From the NCBI GenBank assembly GCA_003478935.1, contig QUFP01000007.1, positions 1 to 64,000 of the forward strand: 64,000 nucleotides of DNA, given 5' to 3'. Every line of letters starts with the position of its first letter. Position 1 is the stretch's first letter. Below are positions 28,483 to 35,889 of this stretch, in pieces. The DNA is from Firmicutes bacterium AF25-13AC (GTDB lineage Bacteria > Bacillota > Clostridia > Lachnospirales > Lachnospiraceae). The notes under the pieces were generated by a model that saw nothing but the letters and a program-made list of their open reading frames with translations, was not told the DNA's origin and did no database searches. Position numbers and translations under genes: made by a program.

Positions 28483-29499
28483 ATGGACATGAGAAAATGG
28501 TTCAAGGAAGCACAGTATGGAATGATGGTTCACTGGGGTCTGTACTCACTTCTTGCAGGCGAGTATAAGGATCGCTACAGTGGTGTTTACGCTGAATGGA
28601 TTCAGGCAAATCTGGCAATCCCGAATGCAGAGTATGGAAAACTGGCAAAAGCTTTTAATCCAGTATTTTTCGACGCTGAGGAATGGGTTAAGCTTGCAAA
28701 GGACTGCGGCATGAAATATTTTGTTGTCACCAGCAAGCACCATGATGGTTTTGCTATGTTCCACTCAAAGGTTGACAAATACAATGTTGTTGACGCAACT
28801 CCATTTGGACGTGATGTTATCGGCGAGATTGCAGAAGCTTGCTACAAGCATGGCTTAAAGATGGGTCTTTACTACTCTCAGGATCTTGACTGGCATCATC
28901 CGGACGGCGGCGGCTATCTGTCAAACCACATTCCAAGCCAGGGTGTTACATGGGACAATAGCTGGGACTTCCCGGATGCTGCAAACAAAAACTTTGACCG
29001 CTGCTTTAATGAAAAGATTTATCCGCAGGTTGAAGAGATTCTTCGTAACTACGGTGAACTTTGCCTGATCTGGTTTGATATGCCAATGACCTTAAAAGAG
29101 CATCAAAGCCGCGCACTGTTCGATGCTATCAAGAAGTATCAGCCTGACTGCCTTATCAACTCCCGTCTTGGAAACGGTGCTTACGATTATGTATCACTTG
29201 GCGATAACGAGATTCCAGATTCTATGCCTGAGAACACTGAGTTTGACCCAGCTTTGATGAACGGAATTGACGGCTTCAAGCCATCTCCATACGGACTGTA
29301 TGAGACTGCTGCTACCATCAACCGCACATGGGGCTTCTCTGCTCACGATCAGAACTGGAAGAGCCCAGAAATCATTGCTGCAAACCGCAAGAAGTTAAAC
29401 GGTATGGGTATCAACTACCTGCTTAACGTTGGACCAGACGGACTCGGCCGCATCCCGCTTGCCAGCCAGAAGGTTTTGCGTGAAGCTGCAAAGCTGTAA
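28483..29499 (+). CDS. Alpha-L-fucosidase, GH29
   Basis: Retaining fucosidase of 338 residues. GH29 hallmarks are FGMMVHWGLYSL-like YGMMVHWGLYS, KYFVVTSKHHDGFAMFHS, GLYYSQDLDWHHPDG and the nucleophile region LIWFDMPM. NRTWGFSAHDQNWKS and the ending NYLLNVGPDGLGRIP are also diagnostic. It lacks a signal peptide and the C-terminal beta-sandwich seen in longer members, so it acts on imported sugars. The start at 28483 follows TTTGGAGGGAATAATT; the upstream in-frame codon at 28468 has no such site. With the PL22 lyase it suggests use of fucose-bearing pectic or host glycans. Confidence 0.9.
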   Translation: MDMRKWFKEAQYGMMVHWGLYSLLAGEYKDRYSGVYAEWIQANLAIPNAEYGKLAKAFNPVFFDAEEWVKLAKDCGMKYFVVTSKHHDGFAMFHSKVDKYNVVDATPFGRDVIGEIAEACYKHGLKMGLYYSQDLDWHHPDGGGYLSNHIPSQGVTWDNSWDFPDAANKNFDRCFNEKIYPQVEEILRNYGELCLIWFDMPMTLKEHQSRALFDAIKKYQPDCLINSRLGNGAYDYVSLGDNEIPDSMPENTEFDPALMNGIDGFKPSPYGLYETAATINRTWGFSAHDQNWKSPEIIAANRKKLNGMGINYLLNVGPDGLGRIPLASQKVLREAAKL

Positions 29500-29541
29500 T
29501 TACTGGGACAGGGACATTGGTCTTTATCCATTTTTCCACTG

Positions 29542-29574
29542 AAAACCTCGTCCGACATAGTCGGGCGGGGTTTT
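29542..29574 (+). terminator. Terminator after the fucosidase gene
   Basis: AAAACCTCGTCCGAC pairs with GTCGGGCGGGGTTTT (two U-G pairs, 3-base loop) and is followed by T-rich sequence. Confidence 0.85.
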
Positions 29575-29578
29575 TCAA

Positions 29579-29656
29579 ATTAACATACATCAACACGCAT
29601 ATCAAGAAGTTTCCATCGCGACAGTGGCACTGGCTCTTTCCCTGTCACCGTGGTTG
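29579..29656. repeat. 62-bp direct repeat, copy 1, plus 16-bp extension
   Basis: Bases 29579-29640 are identical to 31473-31534. The next 16 bases (CCTGTCACCGTGGTTG) recur at 31582-31597, so in copy 2 the repeat is split by 47 extra bases. Read on the minus strand it gives an open stretch ending TVTGKEPVPLSRWKLLDM, so it may be the duplicated 3' end of a lost gene. Confidence 0.8.
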
Positions 29657-29714
29657 ATTTTGATTGACATTGTATACTAATTTGATTATACTTAATGTAA
29701 ATGAGGCGATATTT

Positions 29715-29988
29715 ATGGCAACAAGTCCAACTCAGATCAGAATTGATGCTGATTTAAAAAAAAGAAGTTACCGAACTATTCTCTACACTTGGCTTAGATA
29801 TGTCCAGTGCTGTCACATTATTTTTACGTCAATGTCTTATGCATGACGGGTTGCCTTTTAAGGTTGAAGTCCCGAAGTACAGTGATAGACTCCTATCTGC
29901 AATGAATGAAGCAAAAAGTATTTCTCATGATCATGACATCCACGGTTACAATAGTATGGACGACTTAAAGGCGGCACTTGAAGAATAA
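29715..29988 (+). pseudogene. RelB/DinJ-type antitoxin (frameshifted)
   Basis: Antitoxin gene with the N-terminal ribbon-helix-helix segment TSPTQIRIDADLKK and, in the next frame, EVTELFSTLGLDMSSAVTLF and FLRQCLMHDGLPFKVEVP, which together match DinJ/RelB proteins of about 91 residues. The shift occurs in an A8 run at 29756-29763; with seven A the protein is intact. The start at 29715 follows AGGCGATATTT. It overlaps the toxin fragment by one base (TAATG). Either the pair has decayed or the base count is wrong. Confidence 0.75.
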
Positions 29989-30103
29989 TGTACGAAGTAC
30001 GTTTTACCACAACTTACAAAAAAGTTACAAGCTGATGAAAAAAAGAGGGCTTGATCTCTCTTTGTTAGATGATGTCTTCGATTTTGTATTTTTAGCAGAA
30101 TAA
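29988..30103 (+). pseudogene. YafQ/RelE-type toxin fragment
   Basis: Only the first about 30 residues of a YafQ/RelE mRNA interferase are recognisable: MYEVRFTTTYKK, then after a one-base shift at the A6 run (30018-30023) SYKLMKKRGLDLSLLDDV. The frame then departs from the family and ends at 30103, so the catalytic C-terminal part is absent. Toxin activity is therefore lost irrespective of the frameshift. Confidence 0.7.
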
Positions 30104-30107
30104 AAAC

Positions 30108-30148
30108 TCTCTCTCACAAGCCAAGAATGATTCGTGAGAGGGAGCTTT
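30108..30148 (+). terminator. Terminator after the toxin-antitoxin remnant
   Basis: CTCTCTCTCAC pairs with GTGAGAGGGAG, followed by CTTTTCTTT. Confidence 0.75.
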
Positions 30149-30315
30149 TCTTTATCTGCTTCAATTATTTTTCCTCACTCAATATGCTCTTGAATCCAGG
30201 TCAACAACCCATTATTGTCCAATGTACCAGCAGCAACAGAAAGAATTACTGTCAACCACCGGGGCACTAATTAAGCCACCATCTCTATCACAGCGGATGC
30301 ACGAAAAAATCAGCC
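30149..30315 (-). other. Probable gene remnant
   Basis: On the minus strand one frame reads VILSVAAGTLDNNGLLTWIQ and ends EHIE before a stop near 30172. Another frame just upstream gives CDRDGGLISAPVVDSNS. This suggests the 3' end of a decayed, unidentified gene. Confidence 0.35.
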
Positions 30316-30351
30316 TGAGATAACTTATGTTTAAAGGCATAAGTTATCTCA
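30316..30351 (-). terminator. Terminator after the Rpn-family gene
   Basis: Perfect 14-base stem TGAGATAACTTATG/CATAAGTTATCTCA; on the minus strand it is followed by GGCTGATTTTTTC. Confidence 0.75.
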
Positions 30352-30394
30352 GACTGACTACGAGTCAACAGTTAGTTTTTTGTGGGTATATTGA

Positions 30395-31411
30395 TTATCC
30401 AACCAGCTTGTATTCTTTCAAAAGCTTGTCGCGATATTCTGCGTCATCAGAGGCCTTTTCTACATCGCTATACTTTTTCTCAGCAAGAAGAATTTTTACC
30501 AATTTTGCCATCAGATCAACACCTTCTACACGACCTTCTGCACGGCCTTCCGCAAGACCTTCTGCAAGACCTTTTTTAATACCTTGGTTTTCAATAGCTG
30601 TACTCAAGTTACACATACGCTGCACCTCACTTTCTAATTCTGCAGTCATTGCAATATTGTACTTTTTACTCAACACATTTTTCTTTTCATCTGGCAATAC
30701 CGATGGCGAAAAAAGTGTATTTAATAAATTTAATATACTGCAGTCTGCATCATTCTCTGGTTCTCCTAGACTGAGAATGATTGTCTCCAGCAAATCATAC
30801 GCTTCTTCCTTCACATATGTATTACCAATTACTTGATCCTTCGTCATGTGGTAGCGAGTCATTTGATTTTTTCTGCACTCAGGAGTTGATGGGCAAATCC
30901 AAATCGAATAAACTTTTTGAATTTTCTCATAATGCTCACCTATAAATACAGAATCATGCTGTTCTGAAATCATTCTTGCACAATAGTATATTCCACGAGT
31001 TACAAGTTCATACCCAGGCTTATCGTTCGTTTGGATTTCCAAATTAATAATTAGTTTAATTATTTCTCCATTTGTCGGTGCAATAGCAGTAAAACGAACG
31101 TCATAATATACAGTTCCCTCGTTAACAGAACTGGACTCTGAATTCATTTTCGTTACCTGTTCATCACCATTTACCCTCTTGCTTCTGTTTAATTGATCCT
31201 GATGAACCGCATGTTCTGAAATCTCAACTTCCCCAGACAAACAATGTTCCGCAATATACTCTACACTATAAGGATAAAATTCTTTCACGCAGGTTTTCAA
31301 AATCCATGCATCAATCGCCTTAAATGCAAGCAGCTTTTTTGCGCATCGATCATATTGAGCCTTATCAGCAACCACGTCTATCACTTCTGCAAGATCAGTC
31401 TGCCTTTCCAC
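30395..31411 (-). CDS. Rpn family PD-(D/E)XK nuclease (putative transposase-associated)
   Basis: Protein of about 338 residues of the Rpn/PDDEXK_2 family, recombination-promoting nucleases often labelled transposases. The nuclease core appears in VYYDVRFTAI and IINLEIQTNDKPGYEL, giving the expected Asp and ExQ pattern. The middle part has IYYCARMIS and VYSIWICPSTPECRKN. Near the C-terminus is the degenerate repeat GLAEGLAEGRAEGRVEG, a hallmark of the family. The likely start is GTG at 31411, nine bases after GGAGG; TTG at 31417 is closer to that site. It is not flanked by inverted repeats, but lies between two 62-bp direct repeats. Confidence 0.82.
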   Translation of the reverse strand: MERQTDLAEVIDVVADKAQYDRCAKKLLAFKAIDAWILKTCVKEFYPYSVEYIAEHCLSGEVEISEHAVHQDQLNRSKRVNGDEQVTKMNSESSSVNEGTVYYDVRFTAIAPTNGEIIKLIINLEIQTNDKPGYELVTRGIYYCARMISEQHDSVFIGEHYEKIQKVYSIWICPSTPECRKNQMTRYHMTKDQVIGNTYVKEEAYDLLETIILSLGEPENDADCSILNLLNTLFSPSVLPDEKKNVLSKKYNIAMTAELESEVQRMCNLSTAIENQGIKKGLAEGLAEGRAEGRVEGVDLMAKLVKILLAEKKYSDVEKASDDAEYRDKLLKEYKLVG

Positions 31412-31472
31412 TGGCAATCACCTCCATCTTCAATGACTCACAAAAGACTTTCATCTCATATTGTATTTTTAT

Positions 31473-31597
31473 ATTAACATACATCAACACGCATATCAAG
31501 AAGTTTCCATCGCGACAGTGGCACTGGCTCTTTCTCAAATCATCTCGTTTTGTAATTACAGATATTTATTAAGCCACCGTTCCTGTCACCGTGGTTG
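31473..31597. repeat. 62-bp direct repeat, copy 2, interrupted extension
   Basis: 31473-31534 is identical to 29579-29640. The 16-base extension of copy 1 is displaced to 31582-31597 by 47 bases that include AAGCCACC, which also occurs near 30273. It lies just upstream of the Rpn gene, so the two copies bracket about 1.9 kb. Confidence 0.8.
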
Positions 31598-31683
31598 CCC
31601 AGAATCGCCAGCACAGGACCTATCCACTTTAAATCTGTTATTTTTTTCATCATTTTTCTTATCTTTCTGTCAAAATCGCTTTA

Positions 31684-32850
31684 TTATTTAGAAATGTTCT
31701 TGAGTTCTTTTTCTACGATTTCTTTCCATTCGTCCAGTGTATGGCTTCCTGAATAGGTTTCTCCTACAATATTTCCTTCTTTGTCAACAAAGAATGTTTC
31801 CGGGAAAGCAGAGACACCATTTAAACGTCCATTCATCATTGTTGAATCAGGGACCAGGAACGGATAGGATGCTTTTGTCTTCTCCTGAAGGACACCGGCT
31901 TTTTTCACTGTATCCTCATTCTGTTTGGCATCATCACCCACTGTATCAAGAACGACACCGACAACTCCAACACTTTTTTCCTTCATCTCTTCATAGAGTT
32001 TTTCCAGCTCCGGAATCTCATTTACACATGGAGAACACCAGGTAGTAAAAACATTCACAAGTGTAAGATCATAATCGCTGAATACTTTTTCTGTATAATC
32101 TTTTCCATCAACGCCTTTTGTCTTAAACTTGCCTACAGTTGTAGAATCGCCTTCATTGCTTGTCTCCTGTGGCTGGTCAAATGCAAAATGATGCTGGAAT
32201 GGTGTCATCTCTGTGAGTGTCACATCAATTTCTTCCACTTCTTTTTTCAGGGATTTATCTGCATCTTTATTAGTGCTCAGATAATATTTATACTTTCCAT
32301 CACTGCTACTTCCGATTTCTTTGTGTTCTGTGCAGCCTGTGATCTTATCCAGTTCTTTCTCAGAATCTTCGTCATAGATTCCAATCGCTCCAATTTTTGC
32401 AAGACTATTGTACCAGTCATCATATGCTGTTCCCATCTTGTCAACCTCTGCCTCTTTCTGCTCCTCGGTCATTTCGCTCCAGCTTATATATGCATATTTA
32501 ATTGCATCTGCATTGTCATTCCATATTTCATTTGTGATCATCGCAATGGTCTGCGCTTTTATCTGTTTAAGCAGTTCCTCCGGAAGTTTCATGTTAAGTC
32601 CAATGAATGGATACTCATAAGAATCCTGTGCCTGCACAGTTGTCTCGGACGGTTTAAAAGTACCCTGTATAAAATCAGACGGGATTGCATCTCCATCTGC
32701 AGCAATTGCATCTCTATCAACCACCATTCCCGCCTGGTCTGCCATTGCTTCTGTACTTTCTGCTGCCATTACGGATACGCTTCCAAGTGTAGATACTCCT
32801 ACTATTGCAGATGCCATAAGTGCTGTGATTTTCTGTGTTCTGAATTTCAT
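31684..32850 (-). CDS. Secreted TlpA-like thioredoxin-fold protein
   Basis: Exported protein of 388 residues. It has a signal peptide (KITALMASAIVGVSTLGSVS, then VMAAES), no lipobox Cys, and a middle domain of unknown function (about 75-250) with an isolated Cys. The C-terminal TlpA/ResA-like domain (about 245-388) has the redox motif FTTWCSPCVNEIPELEKL, the cis-Pro loop region GVSAFPETFFVDKEG and the fold pattern of thioredoxins. It likely reduces or isomerises disulfides outside the membrane. A CcdA-type electron donor, commonly next to such genes, is absent here. A TATAAT lies upstream at about 32894-32899 on the minus strand with a weak -35. Confidence 0.85.
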   Translation of the reverse strand: MKFRTQKITALMASAIVGVSTLGSVSVMAAESTEAMADQAGMVVDRDAIAADGDAIPSDFIQGTFKPSETTVQAQDSYEYPFIGLNMKLPEELLKQIKAQTIAMITNEIWNDNADAIKYAYISWSEMTEEQKEAEVDKMGTAYDDWYNSLAKIGAIGIYDEDSEKELDKITGCTEHKEIGSSSDGKYKYYLSTNKDADKSLKKEVEEIDVTLTEMTPFQHHFAFDQPQETSNEGDSTTVGKFKTKGVDGKDYTEKVFSDYDLTLVNVFTTWCSPCVNEIPELEKLYEEMKEKSVGVVGVVLDTVGDDAKQNEDTVKKAGVLQEKTKASYPFLVPDSTMMNGRLNGVSAFPETFFVDKEGNIVGETYSGSHTLDEWKEIVEKELKNISK

Positions 32851-33237
32851 GATTTATATTCTCCCTTCGTAGTCCTTTTGTTTACTATGGTCGCAATTAT
32901 AACACCATGTCTATAAAATTTGTGTTAAGAAAACACGGAAATTTTATCGGACTTACAATCTATGTTCGATCATCTTGTTGATCTGACCGAGCCGATCTGC
33001 CAAAATCTTGATTCTGCCTGCTTCCATGACAATCTTTGATACCTCCGGTATTGAAGCTTGGGTTACATAAAATGTATCCTAAATACGCAAACCGCATTAT
33101 CAAGCAGCTAAAGGCTTTCAAAAAATCCCATAACCTTAATGATTCCTATGATCCTTACAAAGCAGCTTACCATAAGCTGTATAGAACTTTCCGACCTCTG
33201 CATTTGCATAATTATCAGAAGCTGCTGTTACCTAATG
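32851..33237. other. Region of gene fragments
   Basis: About 390 bases without an intact gene. On the minus strand, 32953-33060 is open and reads IPEVSKIVMEAGRIKILADR before a stop, likely the 3' end of a lost gene. On the plus strand, 33072 to about 33236 encodes a basic stretch (MYPKYANRIIKQLKAFKKSH and onward) that runs into antisense of the TasA-like fragment. Neither was identified. They indicate deletion or rearrangement. Confidence 0.45.
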
Positions 33238-33441
33238 TGCAGGATAAAGAGCAGTTGAGTCGATTGATGATGTGTCAAATGTAAGATCTTTTGATTCCTC
33301 ATCCTTATCACAAATGTACATAAATGCTGCATTCGACTGTGCACTAATTGTTGATGTTGTAGCAGTTACTTTGTTATTACTTACAAACCAAGCATATGTA
33401 CTTGATCCCAGCGCTACAGCGGCCACGCATACCATGGCAAC
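33238..33441 (-). pseudogene. Truncated TasA-like protein gene fragment
   Basis: The minus-strand frame encodes AMVCVAAVALGSSTYAWFVS followed by NNKVTATTSTISAQSNAAF, closely similar to residues about 20-60 of the intact secreted protein at 35890-36786. Both ends are missing: the lysine-rich signal start is lost near 33441 and the rest is cut off near 33238 with a stop. It is a duplication remnant of the SipW-type locus about 3 kb away. Confidence 0.8.
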
Positions 33442-33649
33442 ATTACTTACTGGATAGCGATACTTTTCAAGGCTATGATCCTATAAAAACAACTACTTAA
33501 CGATTAAAAAATCAGCTTTTGTAAGGCTTTCAAAGCAGAAATCCTTAGTCCGGCTTGCATTGTTAGAGATTAAGTTTGATTTGTCTATTTTTCCAAATAG
33601 AAAAGACACATACTCTTTCATGAGCTGTGCCTTGTGTATTCGTGTATTT
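33442..33649. other. AT-rich intergenic region
   Basis: About 210 bases downstream of the PBECR4-like gene. No convincing gene or terminator is visible; it is probably rearranged sequence. Confidence 0.3.
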
Positions 33650-34264
33650 TTATTGTTTCTTGTTCAGACGGTCAAATATAACCGTGGTTGTATTAGTTGC
33701 AATATGTACCCGCTCTTTTTTCAAAATACTCCGTGAGCGCTGATTTTCCCGATAGTCGCGCTTGGTCTGCGTAAAGGCAGAACAACACACAAAATCACAA
33801 ATCGAATTTTCGTCAGATGAATTCGACTTAATGATAAATATAAAGTCCACTGGTGCTGTCGCACTGGAAATCAGATAATCTGCCTTAATCTGAGTCGTGA
33901 AAGAATAGAACTGTGGCATATAAGAATGTAACTGAAAATCCTGTTCCAGTGTTTCCTTTAATCGGATCAATGCTTCCAGACGCGGTTTTACAGACTCTTC
34001 ATATTGGGAGCCTTTTTCAATCTGACTGTGACTTATTTTTCCCGAAAGAATCATATTCATTGTTTTAGATGGATTGAATCGTGGCAAGTTGACATCCTTT
34101 AAATATTGGAAACCTGCAAGATGCGGAAACTTCTCAGGTGGAAAGGATAGATTGATTGTGTATAGTTGTTGCTTATAGCTAAATGTAAAAACGTAACAAT
34201 ATTCTGTCAGTTCTTTCCACGCAACTGCCGCATCATACAGTAATCTGTGATCATTGTTTTCCAT
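33650..34264 (-). CDS. PBECR4-domain-like protein
   Basis: Protein of about 204 residues with the pattern of PBECR4, a proposed nuclease-like domain of phage and mobile elements. Seen here: an alpha-helical start (LLYDAAVAWKELTEYCYVF), a strand pair FTFSYKQQLYTINLSFPPEK, FPHLAGFQYLKDV, an ILSGKISHSQIEKG-like helix, LEALIRLKETLEQDF, IKADYLISSATAPVDFIFII and a cysteine-containing strand. Assignment is from remembered family pattern and needs a profile search. The start is unsure: ATG at 34273, 34270 or 34264, all with a weak AAGAAG site. It sits directly behind a hairpin that ends the candidate small RNA. Confidence 0.6.
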   Translation of the reverse strand: MENNDHRLLYDAAVAWKELTEYCYVFTFSYKQQLYTINLSFPPEKFPHLAGFQYLKDVNLPRFNPSKTMNMILSGKISHSQIEKGSQYEESVKPRLEALIRLKETLEQDFQLHSYMPQFYSFTTQIKADYLISSATAPVDFIFIIKSNSSDENSICDFVCCSAFTQTKRDYRENQRSRSILKKERVHIATNTTTVIFDRLNKKQ

Positions 34265-34283
34265 ACACATCATCTTCTTTATC

Positions 34284-34456
34284 ACAAAATAAGAGCCTTG
34301 CCGAAGCAAGGCTCTCATTAAGCGTTTTTCTTCGATTCAAAGAATCTATTCGGCTTGTGGTTACCGCATAACCCACGGTCTGGCTCCACAATCGGCTGAA
34401 ACCGAACCAGTCAATTGCTTCATTACCGCGATAGCTGGTCATCGCCGCTATCCTCT
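34284..34456 (-). ncRNA. Candidate structured small RNA
   Basis: An RNA of about 170 bases is bounded by a good promoter and an intrinsic terminator and has no good reading frame. Predicted pairing on the minus-strand RNA, 5' to 3': GAUAGC/GCUAUC; CUGGUUC/GAGCCAG; GUGGGUUA/UAACCAC with one bulge; GAUUC/GAAUC; and the terminal AGAGCCUUGC/GCAAGGCUCU with a UUCG loop. UUCGGUUU inside the second stem can also pair with the distal AAGCCGAA, giving a possible pseudoknot. Such compact folding points to a functional RNA; raiA-type RNA is one hypothesis, but it was not verified. It could also be a leader of the PBECR4-like gene. Confidence 0.6.
34292..34315 (-). terminator. Terminator hairpin of the candidate small RNA
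   Basis: AGAGCCTTGC-TTCG-GCAAGGCTCT on the minus strand, followed by TATTTTG. A ten-base perfect stem with a stable UUCG tetraloop. Confidence 0.75.
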
Positions 34457-34462
34457 AAAATC

Positions 34463-34490
34463 ATTATATCACAAAATTGCCAGAGGTCAA
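34463..34490 (-). promoter_or_regulatory. Promoter of the candidate small RNA
   Basis: TTGACC (34485-34490), 16-base spacer, TATAAT (34463-34468) on the minus strand. Confidence 0.75.
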
Positions 34491-34792
34491 TAACTCTGAA
34501 AAACTTTGTGAAGCTGGAATTTCCATGCTCATCTGTATTATATGCAGAATTCTGGAAATTGCAACACATTATTTTTCAATTCCAGAAGCCAAATGGACAG
34601 GGAAAGTGTTTTTTTATTGTCCCCTTGGCTTCCCCTCAGTTACATGACTATACCAGAAGTCGGGGAAATAGCAATTCATCAGATGTATTGAAAAAGAGTG
34701 GCTGGGATTGGGGATAGTTGGCATGGTGGGAAAAATGGGTGAAAGAAAAGCCATGACGAATAAGTTCTACTCATCATAACTTTTCAAATATA
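34491..34792. other. Intergenic region after the TasA-like operon
   Basis: About 300 bases. An AATTTCCA/TGGAAATT inverted repeat spans about 34518-34561. No T-tract terminator was recognised directly after the TasA-like gene, and no gene is supported. Confidence 0.35.
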
Positions 34793-35797
34793 TTACTGTG
34801 AGAGATTCGAAGCAACACCTGCTAAATGAACGGTTACATTGAATTTTCTCATATCACCATCAACAATTCGGCTTATACAATCAGCATCTGTTCCTTCCAT
34901 CCATATGTAGACTCTCATTGTTGTATTTCCATCATAATTGACTCCCGTAGCAATTTTTCTTGCATTTCCATTAGGTAAGACATAACTGAATCCATCTTTA
35001 GTTGCCGCATAATTATAAGTGGTTCCGGTCGTATCTGTCCAAGTATATGTCTTTTCATATACATACGGGTAAGATGGTGCCGTAGTTGAATTATTATCTT
35101 TCACAACGCTCCAGCCATTTGTAGAATTCACATCATTTCCGTGAGAATTAGAATCCTCGTTTTTCGGAGCATAAACTAAAACCAGCTGTTCTCCAGAACC
35201 TTTACCATCATCTATTGTAATTCCTACGCGCAAAGATGCAGCTACTTTATCATTTACTACTGTTTCTTTGCCATCGGTATCTTTAACGGTTACTTCAACC
35301 GCACCATTTACATTTGAACCATCCAAATAGACATCGCATATTCCAGTATTGGTTAATGTATATAGAGTATACTCACCTACGGCATAAGCATAGTATGTTT
35401 CCTCTCCTACAGTATACTGGCCAGTCAATGTATTTCCTTTATCATCAGTATCCCATGTCGGATGCATATAAGTTGCAACATTCATATCGGCATTCCAGTT
35501 TTCTGGTACCCACCACGATTTTGCATCATCGGTTGAGGCTGGACTGATTTTGTGTCCTTCTACTGCTGACACTAATGCAGTATCACTTCCATGGTCAAGG
35601 GTATCCCCTAATTTAACAATCTGAAGCATAAATCCATTGGCTTCCGCCATAATGGAGCTTGTTTCAGATGTAACCTTATTATTGGAAACATACCATGCAT
35701 AAGTAGCAGATGTTAAAGCTACTGCACTGATTGAAGCACTTAATATAGCTCCAAGAAGCTGTACTTTTAATTTTTGACTCTTCTTTTTCATCTCCAT
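34793..35797 (-). CDS. SipW-type signal peptide secreted protein (TasA-like) with WMEG motif
   Basis: Exported protein of about 334 residues. The N-terminus KKKSQKLKVQLLGAILSA and AVALTSATYAWYVSNNKVTS match SipW-dependent signal peptides, in which cleavage by SipW occurs near the TYAWY segment, as in TasA/camelysin-like matrix proteins. The mature part is beta-rich and Thr/Gly-rich. Near the C-terminus is IWMEGTDADCISRIVDGDMR (W at about 299), a motif shared with the membrane-anchored protein at 37034-37987. Several ATGs are possible (35800, 35797, 35791); 35797 has the best spacing from AAAGG. It is second after another SipW-type gene, separated by two hairpins. Role: possibly a surface or matrix fibre component. 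Confidence 0.75.
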   Translation of the reverse strand: MEMKKKSQKLKVQLLGAILSASISAVALTSATYAWYVSNNKVTSETSSIMAEANGFMLQIVKLGDTLDHGSDTALVSAVEGHKISPASTDDAKSWWVPENWNADMNVATYMHPTWDTDDKGNTLTGQYTVGEETYYAYAVGEYTLYTLTNTGICDVYLDGSNVNGAVEVTVKDTDGKETVVNDKVAASLRVGITIDDGKGSGEQLVLVYAPKNEDSNSHGNDVNSTNGWSVVKDNNSTTAPSYPYVYEKTYTWTDTTGTTYNYAATKDGFSYVLPNGNARKIATGVNYDGNTTMRVYIWMEGTDADCISRIVDGDMRKFNVTVHLAGVASNLSQ

Positions 35798-35889
35798 CAT
35801 TTCCTTTTCTCTTGGCATACCAAAAAGCAAAAAAGACTCTTCTGCCTTTTGGTATGCCCTCCACGCCACAACCGTGGAGAGCGATATTA
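35798..35889 (-). other. Tandem hairpins between the two TasA-like genes
   Basis: On the minus strand, CTCCACG/CGTGGAG (7-base stem and loop) is followed at once by GGCATACCAAAA/TTTTGGTATGCC, whose loop pairs further (AAGA/TCTT). The ribosome binding site of the downstream gene starts right after the second stem. There is no terminator T-tract after either. The arrangement could set the ratio of the two proteins by mRNA processing or stabilisation. Confidence 0.6.

Noticed and set aside
32188..32916. Open frame of 242 codons on the plus strand over the TlpA-like gene
   Set aside because: Antisense shadow; high Cys/Phe/Ile content and no start signal.
34415..34717. Open frame of about 100 codons on the plus strand
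   Set aside because: It is antisense to the candidate small RNA and its promoter, has no ribosome binding site and shows no protein-like pattern.
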